Assembly (NCBI RefSeq): GCF_017876405.1 | Contig: NZ_JAGINW010000001.1 | Location: 4,539,203-4,603,202 of the forward strand | DNA from: Kibdelosporangium banguiense | GTDB lineage: Bacteria; Actinomycetota; Actinomycetes; Mycobacteriales; Pseudonocardiaceae | DNA: 64,000 nt | Direction: 5' to 3' | Program-made: the position numbers and the translations under genes | Shown: positions 8,076-16,459 of the stretch, piece after piece | How the letters are laid out: each line of letters begins with the position of its first letter | How positions within the stretch are numbered: the stretch's first letter is position 1 | The notes under the pieces: model-generated | What the model was told of the DNA's origin: nothing | Databases searched by the model: none | The model's input: only the letters and a program-made list of their open reading frames with translations

Positions 8076-8614
8076 GCCCCCTCCGTCCAGCCGTGCACGC
8101 GTGACGACGGGCCGCCCTCACGCTTGCCCTTGTCGTCTTCCTCGCGGTGATGGTGGTGCCAGCCGCGGCTCTGCATCTTGCGGCCGAGCGCGCCCTGTAC
8201 GGCCTGCGACACGAACGTGTTCAACGACACGCCCTGGGCGGCGGCGGCTTGTTCGGCCTGGCTCTTGATCTGCTCGAACATCCGCAGCGTCATCCGGCTG
8301 ATGTTCTCGGCGCTGTTGTCACCGGTAGGCGGCGGCAACGGCTGTTCCTGCTCGGGCTCGGGGTCGCGGCGGGCCGAACCGCTGACCACGACCTGCACGT
8401 CGCGGCCGGCCAGGCGCACCTCGACCACATGGTCGTCGAGGGCGGCGGTGACTTCGGCGGCGAGGTCGGACAGCGCGTTCATGATCGCCAGGCGGACGGC
8501 GGGTTCCAGTGCGGCGGACAACACAGCCGCCGCCCGCCGGGTCTGCTCATCCCCAGCTGAAGCGGTGGTTGCGAGGTCCTCGCGCAGTGATTCGACATAC
8601 GGCGTGAGATCCAT
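8072..8614 (-). CDS. Ribbon-helix-helix DNA-binding protein (HicB-antitoxin-like)
   Basis: 180 aa. A central segment with ISRMTLRMFEQIKSQAEQAAAAQGVSLNTFVSQAVQGAL at about residues 105-145 (quoted in parts: MTLRMFEQIK, GVSLNTFVSQAV) is a ribbon-helix-helix fold like those annotated as HicB-family antitoxins. An acidic Pro/Gln linker precedes it and a His/Lys-rich tail follows. No HicA-like toxin is next to it; the partner gene is a DUF4097 protein, joined by a 4-bp ATGA overlap. Such pairs are common in actinomycetes, so a regulator of its own operon is more likely than a toxin-antitoxin module. The upstream region carries repeated TGACATCACC-like sites. Confidence 0.8.
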   Translation of the reverse strand: MDLTPYVESLREDLATTASAGDEQTRRAAAVLSAALEPAVRLAIMNALSDLAAEVTAALDDHVVEVRLAGRDVQVVVSGSARRDPEPEQEQPLPPPTGDNSAENISRMTLRMFEQIKSQAEQAAAAQGVSLNTFVSQAVQGALGRKMQSRGWHHHHREEDDKGKREGGPSSRVHGWTEGA

Positions 8615-8710
8615 GACGTCACTATGACATCACCTGTGGTGTCAGTCAAGGAAGCGGTGACATCACCGCGACGGCGTAGCGACATCCTCAAGACAGCACT
8701 GCGATGTCAC
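8614..8710. promoter_or_regulatory. Cluster of TGACATCACC-like half-sites (candidate RHH operators)
   Basis: TGACGTCAC (8614-8622), TGACATCACC (8625-8634) facing GGTGTCA (8638-8644), the palindrome GGTGACATCACC (8656-8667), GACATC (8681-8686) and GATGTCAC (8703-8710). All lie between the RHH gene and thyX. Ribbon-helix-helix proteins typically bind such short repeated boxes cooperatively. Autoregulation is inferred. Confidence 0.55.
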
Positions 8711-8743
8711 GCGCCGGTCGCTGACGTCTCGGACCTGGCCCGT

Positions 8744-8749
8744 TAGGCT
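8744..8749 (+). promoter_or_regulatory. Leaderless -10 box of thyX
   Basis: TAGGCT, 7 nt before the thyX ATG. Confidence 0.6.
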
Positions 8750-8756
8750 CTTCGCC

Positions 8757-9509
8757 ATGACCGAGACCGTGGCCCCCAAGGTGCAGCTGATCGCCAAGAC
8801 CGAGTTCTTCCCCCCGGCGGACGTGCCCTGGTCGACCGACAGCGACGGCGGCGAAGCGCTCGCCGAGTTCGCCGGCCGGGCGTGCTACCAGTCCTGGAAG
8901 AAGCCCAACCCGGCCACCGCGACCAACGCCGGCTACCTGCGGCACATCCTCGAAGTCGGCCACCTTTCGGTGCTCGAGCACGGCTCGGTGAGCTTCTACA
9001 TCAGCGGGATCTCCCGGTCGCTGACCCACGAGCTGATCCGCCACCGGCACTTCTCGTACTCGCAGCTGTCCCAGCGCTACGTGCCCGAGCGCGAGGCCGC
9101 GATGGTCGAGCCGGATGTCATCGCCGGAGACCCCGAGCTGCACGCCAAGTTCATGGCCGCGGCGGACGCCGCCGTCGAGGCGTACAACGAGCTGCTGGCC
9201 GGTCTGGAGAAGAAGTTCGCCGACGAGCCGAGCGCGACCCTGCGCCGCAAACAGGCTCGTCAGGCCGCCCGCGCGGTGCTGCCGAACGCGACCGAGACAC
9301 GCATCGTCGTGACCGGCAACTACCGTGCCTGGCGGCACTTCATCGCCATGCGCGCGACCGAGGCCGCCGACGTCGAGATCCGTGCACTTGCTGTGGAATG
9401 CCTGCGCCAGCTGCAGAAGGCCGCCGCGAACGTGTTCGACGACTTCGTCATCACCTCGCTGCCGGACGGCACCGAGACGGCCTCCAGCCCGCTGGTGACG
9501 GAGGGATGA
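8757..9509 (+). CDS. thyX: Flavin-dependent thymidylate synthase
   Basis: 250 aa, the usual ThyX length. It makes dTMP from dUMP with FAD, NADPH and methylene-tetrahydrofolate. The ThyX signature RHRHFSYSQLSQRY is at about residues 95-108. Also present are HILEVGHLSVLEHGSVSFYI and the C-terminal LPNATETRIVVTGNYRAWRHFI. It sits upstream of dapA and rnj in the same relative order as in mycobacteria, but two kinase genes and others have been inserted between them here. There is no ribosome site; TAGGCT lies 7 nt before the ATG. The stop overlaps the start of the ACT-domain gene (GATGA). Confidence 0.97.
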   Translation: MTETVAPKVQLIAKTEFFPPADVPWSTDSDGGEALAEFAGRACYQSWKKPNPATATNAGYLRHILEVGHLSVLEHGSVSFYISGISRSLTHELIRHRHFSYSQLSQRYVPEREAAMVEPDVIAGDPELHAKFMAAADAAVEAYNELLAGLEKKFADEPSATLRRKQARQAARAVLPNATETRIVVTGNYRAWRHFIAMRATEAADVEIRALAVECLRQLQKAAANVFDDFVITSLPDGTETASSPLVTEG

Positions 9510-9889
9510 AGCGGCTGACCATCGACCTGCGGCCGGACGAGTACGTCCTGTCCAGGTTGCCCGGGGGATCGTCGTTGCCGGCGTTGCCCACAGGCAGCGG
9601 TTTCGTGTCGGTCACGAGTACGCCGGACGAGATCTCGCTGGTGACCCCGGCCGGGCACGAGCCGGCCGGGGCCAAGGTCGACGGCGGATGGCGGCTGCTG
9701 ACCGTGCGCGGGCCGCTGGAGTTCACGCTCACCGGGATCATGGCGTCGCTTGCCGGTTCGCTTGCCGCGGCCGGTGTCTCGCTGTTCGCAGTGTCCACAT
9801 TCGACACTGACCACATTCTGGTCAAACAGACGGATGTGCAACGAGCGGTGCACGCGTTGCGTGAAGCGGGCCACGAGGTGCACGCCTAG
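9506..9889 (+). CDS. ACT domain-containing small protein
   Basis: 127 aa, translationally coupled to thyX (ATG at 9506 overlaps the thyX stop). The C-terminal half, GGWRLLTVRGPLEFTLTGIM then SLAAAGVSLFAVSTFDTDHILV and a final helix, follows the ACT_7/CASTOR-like fold seen in small actinobacterial proteins that bind amino acids. No enzyme domain is attached. A ligand-sensing role is inferred. A short GC-rich repeat with a T-rich run follows at about 9911-9947 and may end the transcript. Confidence 0.8.
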   Translation: MKRLTIDLRPDEYVLSRLPGGSSLPALPTGSGFVSVTSTPDEISLVTPAGHEPAGAKVDGGWRLLTVRGPLEFTLTGIMASLAGSLAAAGVSLFAVSTFDTDHILVKQTDVQRAVHALREAGHEVHA

Positions 9890-9988
9890 CTGCCCTTTCG
9901 GGAGAGCCGTGGCGCCGGCCGCCATCGGCGCCGGCCTTCCCTTTTGGGCATATCCGCATAACACGGCCAATTTACGGCCTTCGGGAGT

Positions 9989-9994
9989 TACCCT
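9989..9994 (+). promoter_or_regulatory. Leaderless -10 box of the first kinase gene
   Basis: TACCCT, 7 nt before the GTG at 10002. The block GGGAGTTACCCTC is repeated before the second kinase gene. Confidence 0.6.
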
Positions 9995-10001
9995 CGTGCC
10001 C

Positions 10002-11576
10002 GTGACGGAGGACAACGCACAACCGCAGCGGACCGTGGCGAACCGCTACGTCATTGTCGGCGAGCTGGGCCGCGGCGGTATGGGCGTGGTGTGGCTCGCC
10101 GAAGACCGCACGATCGGGCGTCGCGTTGCGATCAAAGAGCTTCTGCTGCCCGCGGGTATCCCGCAGGACGAACGGCATGTGTTCGAGGAGCGGGTGCTGC
10201 GTGAGGCGCGCACTGCCGGGCGGTTGAGCGACCCGGGAATCGTTACGGTGCATGACGTCCTGCAGGAGGACGGCGCCACTTTCATTGTGATGGAACTGAT
10301 CGAGGCGCCGAACCTCTCCGATGTGGTGCTGCGCAACGGTGCGTTGCCGGCCGAGCAGCTCGTCAAGATCGCCGACCAGTTGCTGTCGGCATTGCAGACC
10401 GCGCACGCGGCCGGTGTCGTGCATCGGGACGTCAAGCCCAGCAATGTGATGTTCGCCGCCAACGGCCGGGTCAAGCTGACCGACTTCGGGATCGCGCAAT
10501 CCACTGAGGACACGCGGCTGACCAGCAGCGGGCTGTTGGTGGGGTCGCCGTCGTACATCTCGCCCGAACGGTTGCTCGGCCAGGATGCCGTGCCTGCTTC
10601 GGACCTGTGGTCACTCGGTGCGACCCTGTTCTTCGCCGCGGAGGGTTTCGGCGCGTACGAACGGCAGAACACGGCCGCGACGATCCAGGCGGTCATGAAC
10701 GAGCGTCCACACGTTCGCAAGGTCCAGGGCCCGCTCGCCGATCTGATCATGGGTCTGCTCGACTCGAACCCGATGACCAGGGTCGACGCCGCGCGGGCGA
10801 GGTATCTGATCGACCAGGCCAGGGTGCGGATCTCCACCGGCCCGATGTCGATGCCGCCGGTGTCCCCGCCGATGGGCATGCCCGTCAGTCATCCCGCCCA
10901 CCAGCCCATCAGTCAGCCCGTCGGTCAGCTGGTCACTCCCGGTACACCGTTCCAGGTCGTGCCAATAGGTCCGTACACCGGCGCCACGCCACCACCACCT
11001 GTGAAGAAGAGCCGCCGCGTGCTCGCGATCGCCGCGGTCTCGGTGTTCCTGGTCGGCACGTTGGTCGCGGTGTTCGCCATGACCGGTGTCTTCAGGTCCG
11101 AGAGCACGGCCGATCCCCAGACCGGTGGCCAGTCCTCCGCCCCGCAGACGACGTCGAAGACCAAGAGCTCGGTGAACACCGACTACGACAAGCCGAAATC
11201 CATGCTGGGGACCAAGACCTACGGCCCCGGCGGCGAGGTCACGGTGGACGACGGCCGCAAAGGCGACTGCTACAACGACGACGATGAACCCGTCGACAGC
11301 TGTGACGACCCGCACGACATCGAGATCTTCGACCAGGTCGACCTGACCGGCGACTCGACCACGTGGCCAGGGCCGGACGAGGTGAAGGCCATCGGCGAGT
11401 CCGGGTGCGTGGACTCGTACGCCTCCGAAGTGACCATCAAGGACAAAGACGAAGTTCTTCGCTTCCTGGTGCTGGTACCCACCCAACAAGGCTGGAACGG
11501 TGGCAAGCGCAAGGCGTTGTGCGTGGTGGCCCGGGCGGACGGTGGCAAACTGAAGGGCTCTGTCGCCGGAAACTAA
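10002..11576 (+). CDS. Transmembrane Ser/Thr protein kinase (PknB-like) with septum-formation-like outer domain, copy 1
   Basis: 524 aa. Residues about 15-280 are a Hanks-type kinase: glycine loop GELGRGGMGVVWLAE, catalytic lysine in RVAIKEL (Lys45), HRDVKPSNVM and DFGIAQ. A Pro/Met/Ser-rich linker follows, then one membrane segment at about 345-368. The C-terminal part outside the cell has KGDCYNDDDEPVDSCDDPHDIEIF, like the cysteine-containing Septum_form family (quoted in full as one motif of about 24; key residues are the three Cys and PHDIEIF). There are no PASTA repeats. The GTG start leads directly into the kinase; TACCCT lies 7 nt upstream. It is a tandem paralogue of the next gene. 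Signal and targets are unknown. Confidence 0.93.
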   Translation: MTEDNAQPQRTVANRYVIVGELGRGGMGVVWLAEDRTIGRRVAIKELLLPAGIPQDERHVFEERVLREARTAGRLSDPGIVTVHDVLQEDGATFIVMELIEAPNLSDVVLRNGALPAEQLVKIADQLLSALQTAHAAGVVHRDVKPSNVMFAANGRVKLTDFGIAQSTEDTRLTSSGLLVGSPSYISPERLLGQDAVPASDLWSLGATLFFAAEGFGAYERQNTAATIQAVMNERPHVRKVQGPLADLIMGLLDSNPMTRVDAARARYLIDQARVRISTGPMSMPPVSPPMGMPVSHPAHQPISQPVGQLVTPGTPFQVVPIGPYTGATPPPPVKKSRRVLAIAAVSVFLVGTLVAVFAMTGVFRSESTADPQTGGQSSAPQTTSKTKSSVNTDYDKPKSMLGTKTYGPGGEVTVDDGRKGDCYNDDDEPVDSCDDPHDIEIFDQVDLTGDSTTWPGPDEVKAIGESGCVDSYASEVTIKDKDEVLRFLVLVPTQQGWNGGKRKALCVVARADGGKLKGSVAGN

Positions 11577-11635
11577 CGCGGGCGCCCTTTTGGGCAACCT
11601 GCGGTAACCGCTCCAGTCCCGTGGCCCGTGGGAGT

Positions 11636-11641
11636 TACCCT
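11636..11641 (+). promoter_or_regulatory. Leaderless -10 box of the second kinase gene
   Basis: TACCCT, 6 nt before the GTG at 11648, inside the same GGGAGTTACCCTC block as for the first kinase. Confidence 0.6.
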
Positions 11642-11647
11642 CTTGCC

Positions 11648-13096
11648 GTGACGCAGGACTACGCGCAGCAGCGGGTCGTGGCCGGCCGCTATTTCATCGT
11701 TCGGGAGATCGGCCGCGGCGGTATGGGCGTGGTGTGGCTCGCCGAGGACCGCACGATCGGCCGCCGGGTGGCGATCAAGGAACTGCACCTGCCGGACGGG
11801 ATCGACCCGCAGGAGCGCCACATCTTCGAGGAGCGCGTGCTGCGTGAGGCACGCACCGCGGGCCGTCTCAACGACCCGGCGATCGTCACCGTGTACGACG
11901 TCGTGCAGGAGCACGGCAACACGTTCATCGTGATGGAACTGATCGAGGCGCCCACGCTGACCGACATCGTCCGGCAGAACGGCGCGTTGAGCGAGGAATT
12001 CACGGCCCGGATCGCCACGCAGCTGGTGTCCGCACTGGACGCCGCGCACCGGGCCGGCGTCATCCACCGTGACGTCAAGCCCAGCAACGTGATGGTCGAC
12101 GGGAACGGCCGCGTCAAGCTGACCGACTTCGGCATCGCGCAGTCCACCGAGGACCCACGGCTGACCACAAGCGGCACACTGATCGGGTCGCCCACCTACA
12201 TGTCGCCGGAACGCCTGCAGGGCAAGGAGGCCGTGCCCGCGTCGGACCTGTGGGCGCTGGGCGCGACCCTGTTCTACGCGGTCGAGGGCTATGGCGCGTA
12301 CGACCGGCAGACCACGGCCGCGTCGATCCAGGCGATCATGAACGAGGTCGCGTTCCTGACCCGGTGCCGGGGCCCGCTCGCGTCGCTGATCATGGGCCTG
12401 CTCAACAGCAACCCGGAAGGCAGGCCGACCGCGCCGCAGGTGCGGGCGCTGCTCGGCCAGGCCACACAGGTCGCCATGAACACCGGGCCGACCGCGCAGA
12501 CGTGGGCGCCGAACCCGACCCAGCCGAGCGCCCCGCCCAAGAGCCGCCGGGTGCTGGCGATCGTGATGGTCGTGGTGCTCGCCGCGGCGATGCTGACCGC
12601 GGGCTGGTTCGGCCGTGACGTGTTCGGCGCCGGCGGTACCGGCAGCATCCAGCAGACGATGACCTACGGCGAGGGCGGCAACATCCCGGTTCTGGAGCTG
12701 TACTTCAACTCCGGCAAGTCCTGCCTGAACAAGCCGCCCGCGGACAAGCTGCAGTACGAGTCGGCCGACATCGTCGACTGCACCAAGGAAGCACACGGCG
12801 CCGAGGTGTTCGCCGAGTTCAAGACCGGACTGTCCACACCGGACAAGGAGAAGAACACTCCGGGCGCGGGCTATCCGGCCGACGGCTCGCTGGCCAAGTA
12901 CGCCGAGGCCTCGTGCACGATGCAGTTCTCCTCATCCGACGTCAAGAAGGACAAGACCATGAACTACGTGGCCTTGGTCCCGTCGCAGCAGGTGTGGGGC
13001 GACAAGTCGAGCCCGCCGCGGTCGATCTTCTGTGCGGCGTGGCCCACCGACGGCAGCAGTATGACCGGCACGATCGTCGCGAACGCCGAGTCGTGA
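11648..13096 (+). CDS. Transmembrane Ser/Thr protein kinase with septum-formation-like outer domain, copy 2
   Basis: 482 aa with the same layout as its upstream neighbour: kinase at about 15-280 (GRGGMGVVWLAEDRTIGRR, RVAIKEL, HRDVKPSNVM, DFGIAQ), short Pro-rich linker, one membrane segment near 300-322, and an external domain with paired cysteines (ESADIVDCTKEAHGAEVFAE, then ASCTMQF and FCAAW). The kinase domains are highly similar while the external domains have diverged, so the pair looks like a duplication followed by change of sensing specificity. GTG start with TACCCT 6 nt upstream. Its own promoter region suggests separate transcription. Confidence 0.93.
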   Translation: MTQDYAQQRVVAGRYFIVREIGRGGMGVVWLAEDRTIGRRVAIKELHLPDGIDPQERHIFEERVLREARTAGRLNDPAIVTVYDVVQEHGNTFIVMELIEAPTLTDIVRQNGALSEEFTARIATQLVSALDAAHRAGVIHRDVKPSNVMVDGNGRVKLTDFGIAQSTEDPRLTTSGTLIGSPTYMSPERLQGKEAVPASDLWALGATLFYAVEGYGAYDRQTTAASIQAIMNEVAFLTRCRGPLASLIMGLLNSNPEGRPTAPQVRALLGQATQVAMNTGPTAQTWAPNPTQPSAPPKSRRVLAIVMVVVLAAAMLTAGWFGRDVFGAGGTGSIQQTMTYGEGGNIPVLELYFNSGKSCLNKPPADKLQYESADIVDCTKEAHGAEVFAEFKTGLSTPDKEKNTPGAGYPADGSLAKYAEASCTMQFSSSDVKKDKTMNYVALVPSQQVWGDKSSPPRSIFCAAWPTDGSSMTGTIVANAES

Positions 13097-13097
13097 G

Positions 13098-13103
13098 TAC
13101 GGT
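13098..13103 (+). promoter_or_regulatory. Leaderless -10 box of the TIGR03085-like gene
   Basis: TACGGT, 6 nt before the ATG at 13110. It lies just after the kinase stop codon. Confidence 0.5.
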
Positions 13104-13109
13104 TGTCGT

Positions 13110-13736
13110 ATGGGTGTGGCGAGCGCCGAACGCGAGCAACTGAGCGATCTGTTCCTGGAGGTAGGGCCGGACGCGCCGACTTTGTGCGAGGGGTGGCAGA
13201 CCAGGGATCTGGCTGCCCACCTGGTGCTGCGGGACCGTAGGCCGGATGCGTCGGGCGGGATTATGGTCCCGGCGCTGGCCGCGCGGACCGAACGTGTGCA
13301 GGCCGAGTTCGCGGCCAAGCCGTGGGAAGAGCTGGTCGACCTCGTACGTACGGGCCCGCCGCGCTGGTCGCCGTTCAGCCTCGGTCCGGTGAACGACCTG
13401 GTCAACGGCGCCGAGTACTTCATCCACCACGAGGACGTCCGCCGCGCGGTCGACGGCTGGGAGCCGCGTCCGGCCGACCCCAAGCGTGACGACGCGCTGT
13501 GGCGCACGCTGCGGTTCGCCGTCAAGCGGTCGTACCGCCGCAGTGTGGTCGGCGTGTTGCTGCGCCGCCCGGACGGTGAGGTGATCGTGGGCAAGCAGGC
13601 GCCCAAGGCCGTCACCATTTCGGGCGAACCTGGCGAACTGCTGTTGCACGCGTTCGGCCGGGACGAGGCGCGTGTCCAGTTCAGCGGCGACGAGGCCGCG
13701 GTGGCCGAGATCAGGGGCTCCAAGCGAAGCTTTTAA
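13110..13736 (+). CDS. TIGR03085-type DinB/maleylpyruvate-isomerase-like metal-binding protein
   Basis: 208 aa. The N-terminal helix pair has APTLCEGWQTRDLAAHLVLRDRRPD with the conserved TRDLAAHL motif. NGAEYFIHHEDVRRA carries the other likely metal-ligand histidines, in the manner of DinB/MDMPI four-helix-bundle proteins. The C-terminal half fits the TIGR03085 subfamily, common in actinomycetes and probably linked to mycothiol-type or metal-dependent chemistry; the reaction is unknown. It starts 13 bp after the second kinase, with its own TACGGT box. Confidence 0.8.
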   Translation: MGVASAEREQLSDLFLEVGPDAPTLCEGWQTRDLAAHLVLRDRRPDASGGIMVPALAARTERVQAEFAAKPWEELVDLVRTGPPRWSPFSLGPVNDLVNGAEYFIHHEDVRRAVDGWEPRPADPKRDDALWRTLRFAVKRSYRRSVVGVLLRRPDGEVIVGKQAPKAVTISGEPGELLLHAFGRDEARVQFSGDEAAVAEIRGSKRSF

Positions 13737-13807
13737 GGCATCCGGCGCCGGTGGCCGTCGAATTTCCGCTCCGCTGAGTCAAAGGTCATCCCCGCAGGTG
13801 GACGGGG

Positions 13808-13813
13808 TACCGT
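13808..13813 (+). promoter_or_regulatory. Leaderless -10 box of dapA
   Basis: TACCGT, 7 nt before the ATG at 13821. Confidence 0.55.
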
Positions 13814-13820
13814 CAGCGGC

Positions 13821-14780
13821 ATGACCAGATGTCCTTCCGCTGCGCCAGGCCGCCCTTTCGGCCGCGTTCTGACCGCCATGGTCACCCCTTTCGACGCGAG
13901 CGGCGCGCTCGATCTGGCCAAGGCCCAGCAGCTGGCCAAGCACCTGGTGGACCTCGGCAACGACGGGCTGGTCGTCAACGGCACCACCGGCGAAGCGCCG
14001 ACCACGACCGACGACGAGAAGGCGGACCTTGTCCGCGCGGTGGTCGAGGCAGTCGGCGACCGCGCCACGATCGTGAGCGGCGGCAGCACGTACGACACCG
14101 CGCACAGCGTGCGTGTGGCCAAGCAACTGGAGCGCGCGGGTGCGCACGGCCTGCTCGCCGTCACCCCGTACTACTCGCGGCCGTCGCAGGCCGGCTTGAT
14201 CGCGCACTTCACCGCGATCGCCGAGGCGACGGACCTGCAGGTCATGCTGTACGACATCCCGCCGCGGGCGGTCACACCGATCGAGACGGCGACGCTGTTC
14301 CGCCTCGCTGAGCACCCGCAGATCGTCGCGGTGAAGGACGCCAAGGGCGACCTGTCCGCCGGGTGCGAGGTCATGGCCAACACCGACCTGGCGTACTACT
14401 CCGGCGACGACGTGGTGAACCTGCCGTGGCTCTCCATGGGCGCCGTCGGGTTTGCCAGCGTGATCGGGCACGTGGTGGCCGACCGGCTGCGGCTGATGCT
14501 CGACGCGTACGAGCGTGGCGACGTTGCGGGCGCGCTGGCGCACAACCGTGCGTTGCTGCCTGTCAACCGTGCGATGAGCCGGACCGGGCCCGGCCTCGGC
14601 CTCGCCTTCGTCAAGTCGGCACTCCGGTTGCGAGGCCTTGACGTGGGCGACCCCCGGCTGCCGATCATGCCCGCGACCGAGGAACAGACCGCCGCGATCG
14701 CCGCGGATCTGGCCGTCGCCGGCGTGTCACTCGGACTGCCTGACACGGTACGAACGTCATCTGAGACGGTTAGTAGGTGA
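13821..14780 (+). CDS. dapA: 4-Hydroxy-tetrahydrodipicolinate synthase
   Basis: 319 aa (beta/alpha) barrel enzyme joining pyruvate and aspartate semialdehyde in the lysine/meso-DAP pathway. Signatures: AMVTPFDASG at the N-terminus, NGTTGEAPT (pyruvate-binding Thr-Thr), LYDIPPRA (proton-relay Tyr) and the Schiff-base lysine in IVAVKDAKGDL (Lys172). The product feeds MurE, encoded near the right edge of the window, which has a meso-DAP-type motif. The last codons overlap the rnj start (GTGA), the same dapA-rnj coupling seen in mycobacteria. No ribosome site; TACCGT 7 nt upstream. Confidence 0.95.
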   Translation: MTRCPSAAPGRPFGRVLTAMVTPFDASGALDLAKAQQLAKHLVDLGNDGLVVNGTTGEAPTTTDDEKADLVRAVVEAVGDRATIVSGGSTYDTAHSVRVAKQLERAGAHGLLAVTPYYSRPSQAGLIAHFTAIAEATDLQVMLYDIPPRAVTPIETATLFRLAEHPQIVAVKDAKGDLSAGCEVMANTDLAYYSGDDVVNLPWLSMGAVGFASVIGHVVADRLRLMLDAYERGDVAGALAHNRALLPVNRAMSRTGPGLGLAFVKSALRLRGLDVGDPRLPIMPATEEQTAAIAADLAVAGVSLGLPDTVRTSSETVSR

Positions 14781-16459
14781 TCGAAACCTCGCTGAAACCC
14801 CCGCCCGCACTGGCGGAGGGCGGTCTCCGTGTGGTCGCTCTCGGCGGTATCGGCGAGGTCGGCCGGAATATGACGGTCTTCGAGTACGAGGGCCGGCTGC
14901 TGATCGTGGACTGCGGAGTGCTGTTCCCGGAGGACCAGCAACCCGGTGTCGACCTGATCCTGCCGGACTTCCGTGCGATCGAGGACCGGCTCGACGACAT
15001 CGACGCCATCGTGCTGACGCACGGCCACGAGGACCACATCGGCGCAGTGCCGTTCCTGCTCAAGCTGCGTGGCGACGTGCCCGTGATCGGCTCCCGGTTC
15101 ACCCTCGCGCTGCTGGCCGCCAAGTGCAAGGAGCACCGGCAGGAACCGGTGCTCGTCGAGGTCAAGGAACGGGAGCGGCACAGCGCGGGCCCGTTCGACC
15201 TGGAATTCTTCGCGGTCAACCACTCCATTCCGGACGCCCTCGCCGTCGCGATCCGCACGCCCGCCGGCCTGATCCTGCACACCGGCGACATCAAACTCGA
15301 CCAGCTGCCACTGGACGGCCGGCTGACCGACCTCGGCGGCTTCTCCCAGCTCGGCGACGAGGGCGTGGACCTGTTCCTGGTCGACTCGACCAACGCCGAG
15401 GTCCCCGGCTTCGTCACGCCGGAGCGGGAGATCGGCCCGGTGCTGGAGAACGTGATCGGCCGCGCGACCCAGCGCGTGATCGTGGCGTGCTTCGCCAGCC
15501 ACGTGCACCGCGTGCAGCAGGTCCTCGACATCGCGGTGAAGCACGACCGGCGGGTGGCGTTCGTCGGCCGCTCGATGGTCCGCAACATGGGCATCGCGGG
15601 CGATCTCGGGCTGCTGAACATGCCGCCGAACCTGCTCATCGACCTCAACGACGCGATGGAGCTGCCGGAGAGCGAGGTGCTCTTCGTGTCCACCGGCAGC
15701 CAGGGCGAGCCGTTGTCCGCGCTGTCGCGGATGGCCCGGGGTGACCACCGGCAGATCTCGATCCTGCCCGGTGACACGGTCGTCCTGGCCAGCTCGTTGA
15801 TCCCGGGCAACGAGACCGCGGTGTTCGGTGTCGTGAATGGACTCGCCCGGCTTGGTGCGCACGTTGTGCACCAAGGAAACGCCAAGGTGCACGTCTCCGG
15901 CCACGCGTCCGCGGGCGAGCTTTTGTTCCTGTACAACGCAGTCCGGCCGTCGAACGTGATGCCGGTGCACGGCGAGTGGCGGCACCTGCGGGCCAACGCG
16001 GATCTCGCAGTGAGCACGGGCGTTCCGGCCAGCCATGTCGTGCTGGCCGAGGACGGCGTCGTCGTGGACCTGATCGACGGCCGCGCCCGGATCACCGGCC
16101 GGGTCGAGGTCGGGCACGTCTACGTGGACGGATTGTCCGTCGGCGACGTCGGCGAGTCGACGCTGTCGGACCGCCTGATCCTCGGCGAGGGCGGGTTCAT
16201 CTCGATCACCGTGGCCGTCGAGGGCAGCACCGGCCGGGCCGTGGCCCCGCCGACCATCTCCGGGCGTGGCTTCTCCGACGACCCCAAGGCGTTGGACGAG
16301 GTCGTCGCGCTGGTGGAGATGGAGCTGTCGCGCACCGAGGCCGAGGGCATCACCGACACCCACCGGATCGCCCAGATCGTGCGGCGCATCGTCGGCCGTT
16401 GGGTCGCCGAGAAGTACCGCCGCCGCCCGATGATCGTCCCGACCGTCATCCCGGTCTAA
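14777..16459 (+). CDS. rnj: Ribonuclease J
   Basis: 560 aa metallo-beta-lactamase/beta-CASP ribonuclease, the normal length for RNase J, for mRNA decay and rRNA processing. The zinc motif THGHEDHIG is at about residues 80-88, the second histidine cluster is FFAVNHSIPDA, and the beta-CASP motifs include GRSMVRNMGIA, STGSQGEPLSAL and VSGHAS. The C-terminal domain ends RRRPMIVPTVIPV. The GTG start lies inside the dapA stop (GTGA overlap). The gene ends in a 4-bp overlap with the convergent EamA gene; the palindromic element at 16471-16525 lies beyond. Confidence 0.95.
   Translation: MIETSLKPPPALAEGGLRVVALGGIGEVGRNMTVFEYEGRLLIVDCGVLFPEDQQPGVDLILPDFRAIEDRLDDIDAIVLTHGHEDHIGAVPFLLKLRGDVPVIGSRFTLALLAAKCKEHRQEPVLVEVKERERHSAGPFDLEFFAVNHSIPDALAVAIRTPAGLILHTGDIKLDQLPLDGRLTDLGGFSQLGDEGVDLFLVDSTNAEVPGFVTPEREIGPVLENVIGRATQRVIVACFASHVHRVQQVLDIAVKHDRRVAFVGRSMVRNMGIAGDLGLLNMPPNLLIDLNDAMELPESEVLFVSTGSQGEPLSALSRMARGDHRQISILPGDTVVLASSLIPGNETAVFGVVNGLARLGAHVVHQGNAKVHVSGHASAGELLFLYNAVRPSNVMPVHGEWRHLRANADLAVSTGVPASHVVLAEDGVVVDLIDGRARITGRVEVGHVYVDGLSVGDVGESTLSDRLILGEGGFISITVAVEGSTGRAVAPPTISGRGFSDDPKALDEVVALVEMELSRTEAEGITDTHRIAQIVRRIVGRWVAEKYRRRPMIVPTVIPV

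Noticed and set aside
8072..8614. HicAB toxin-antitoxin pair
   Set aside because: The RHH protein is HicB-like only in the DNA-binding fold; no HicA-like toxin adjoins.
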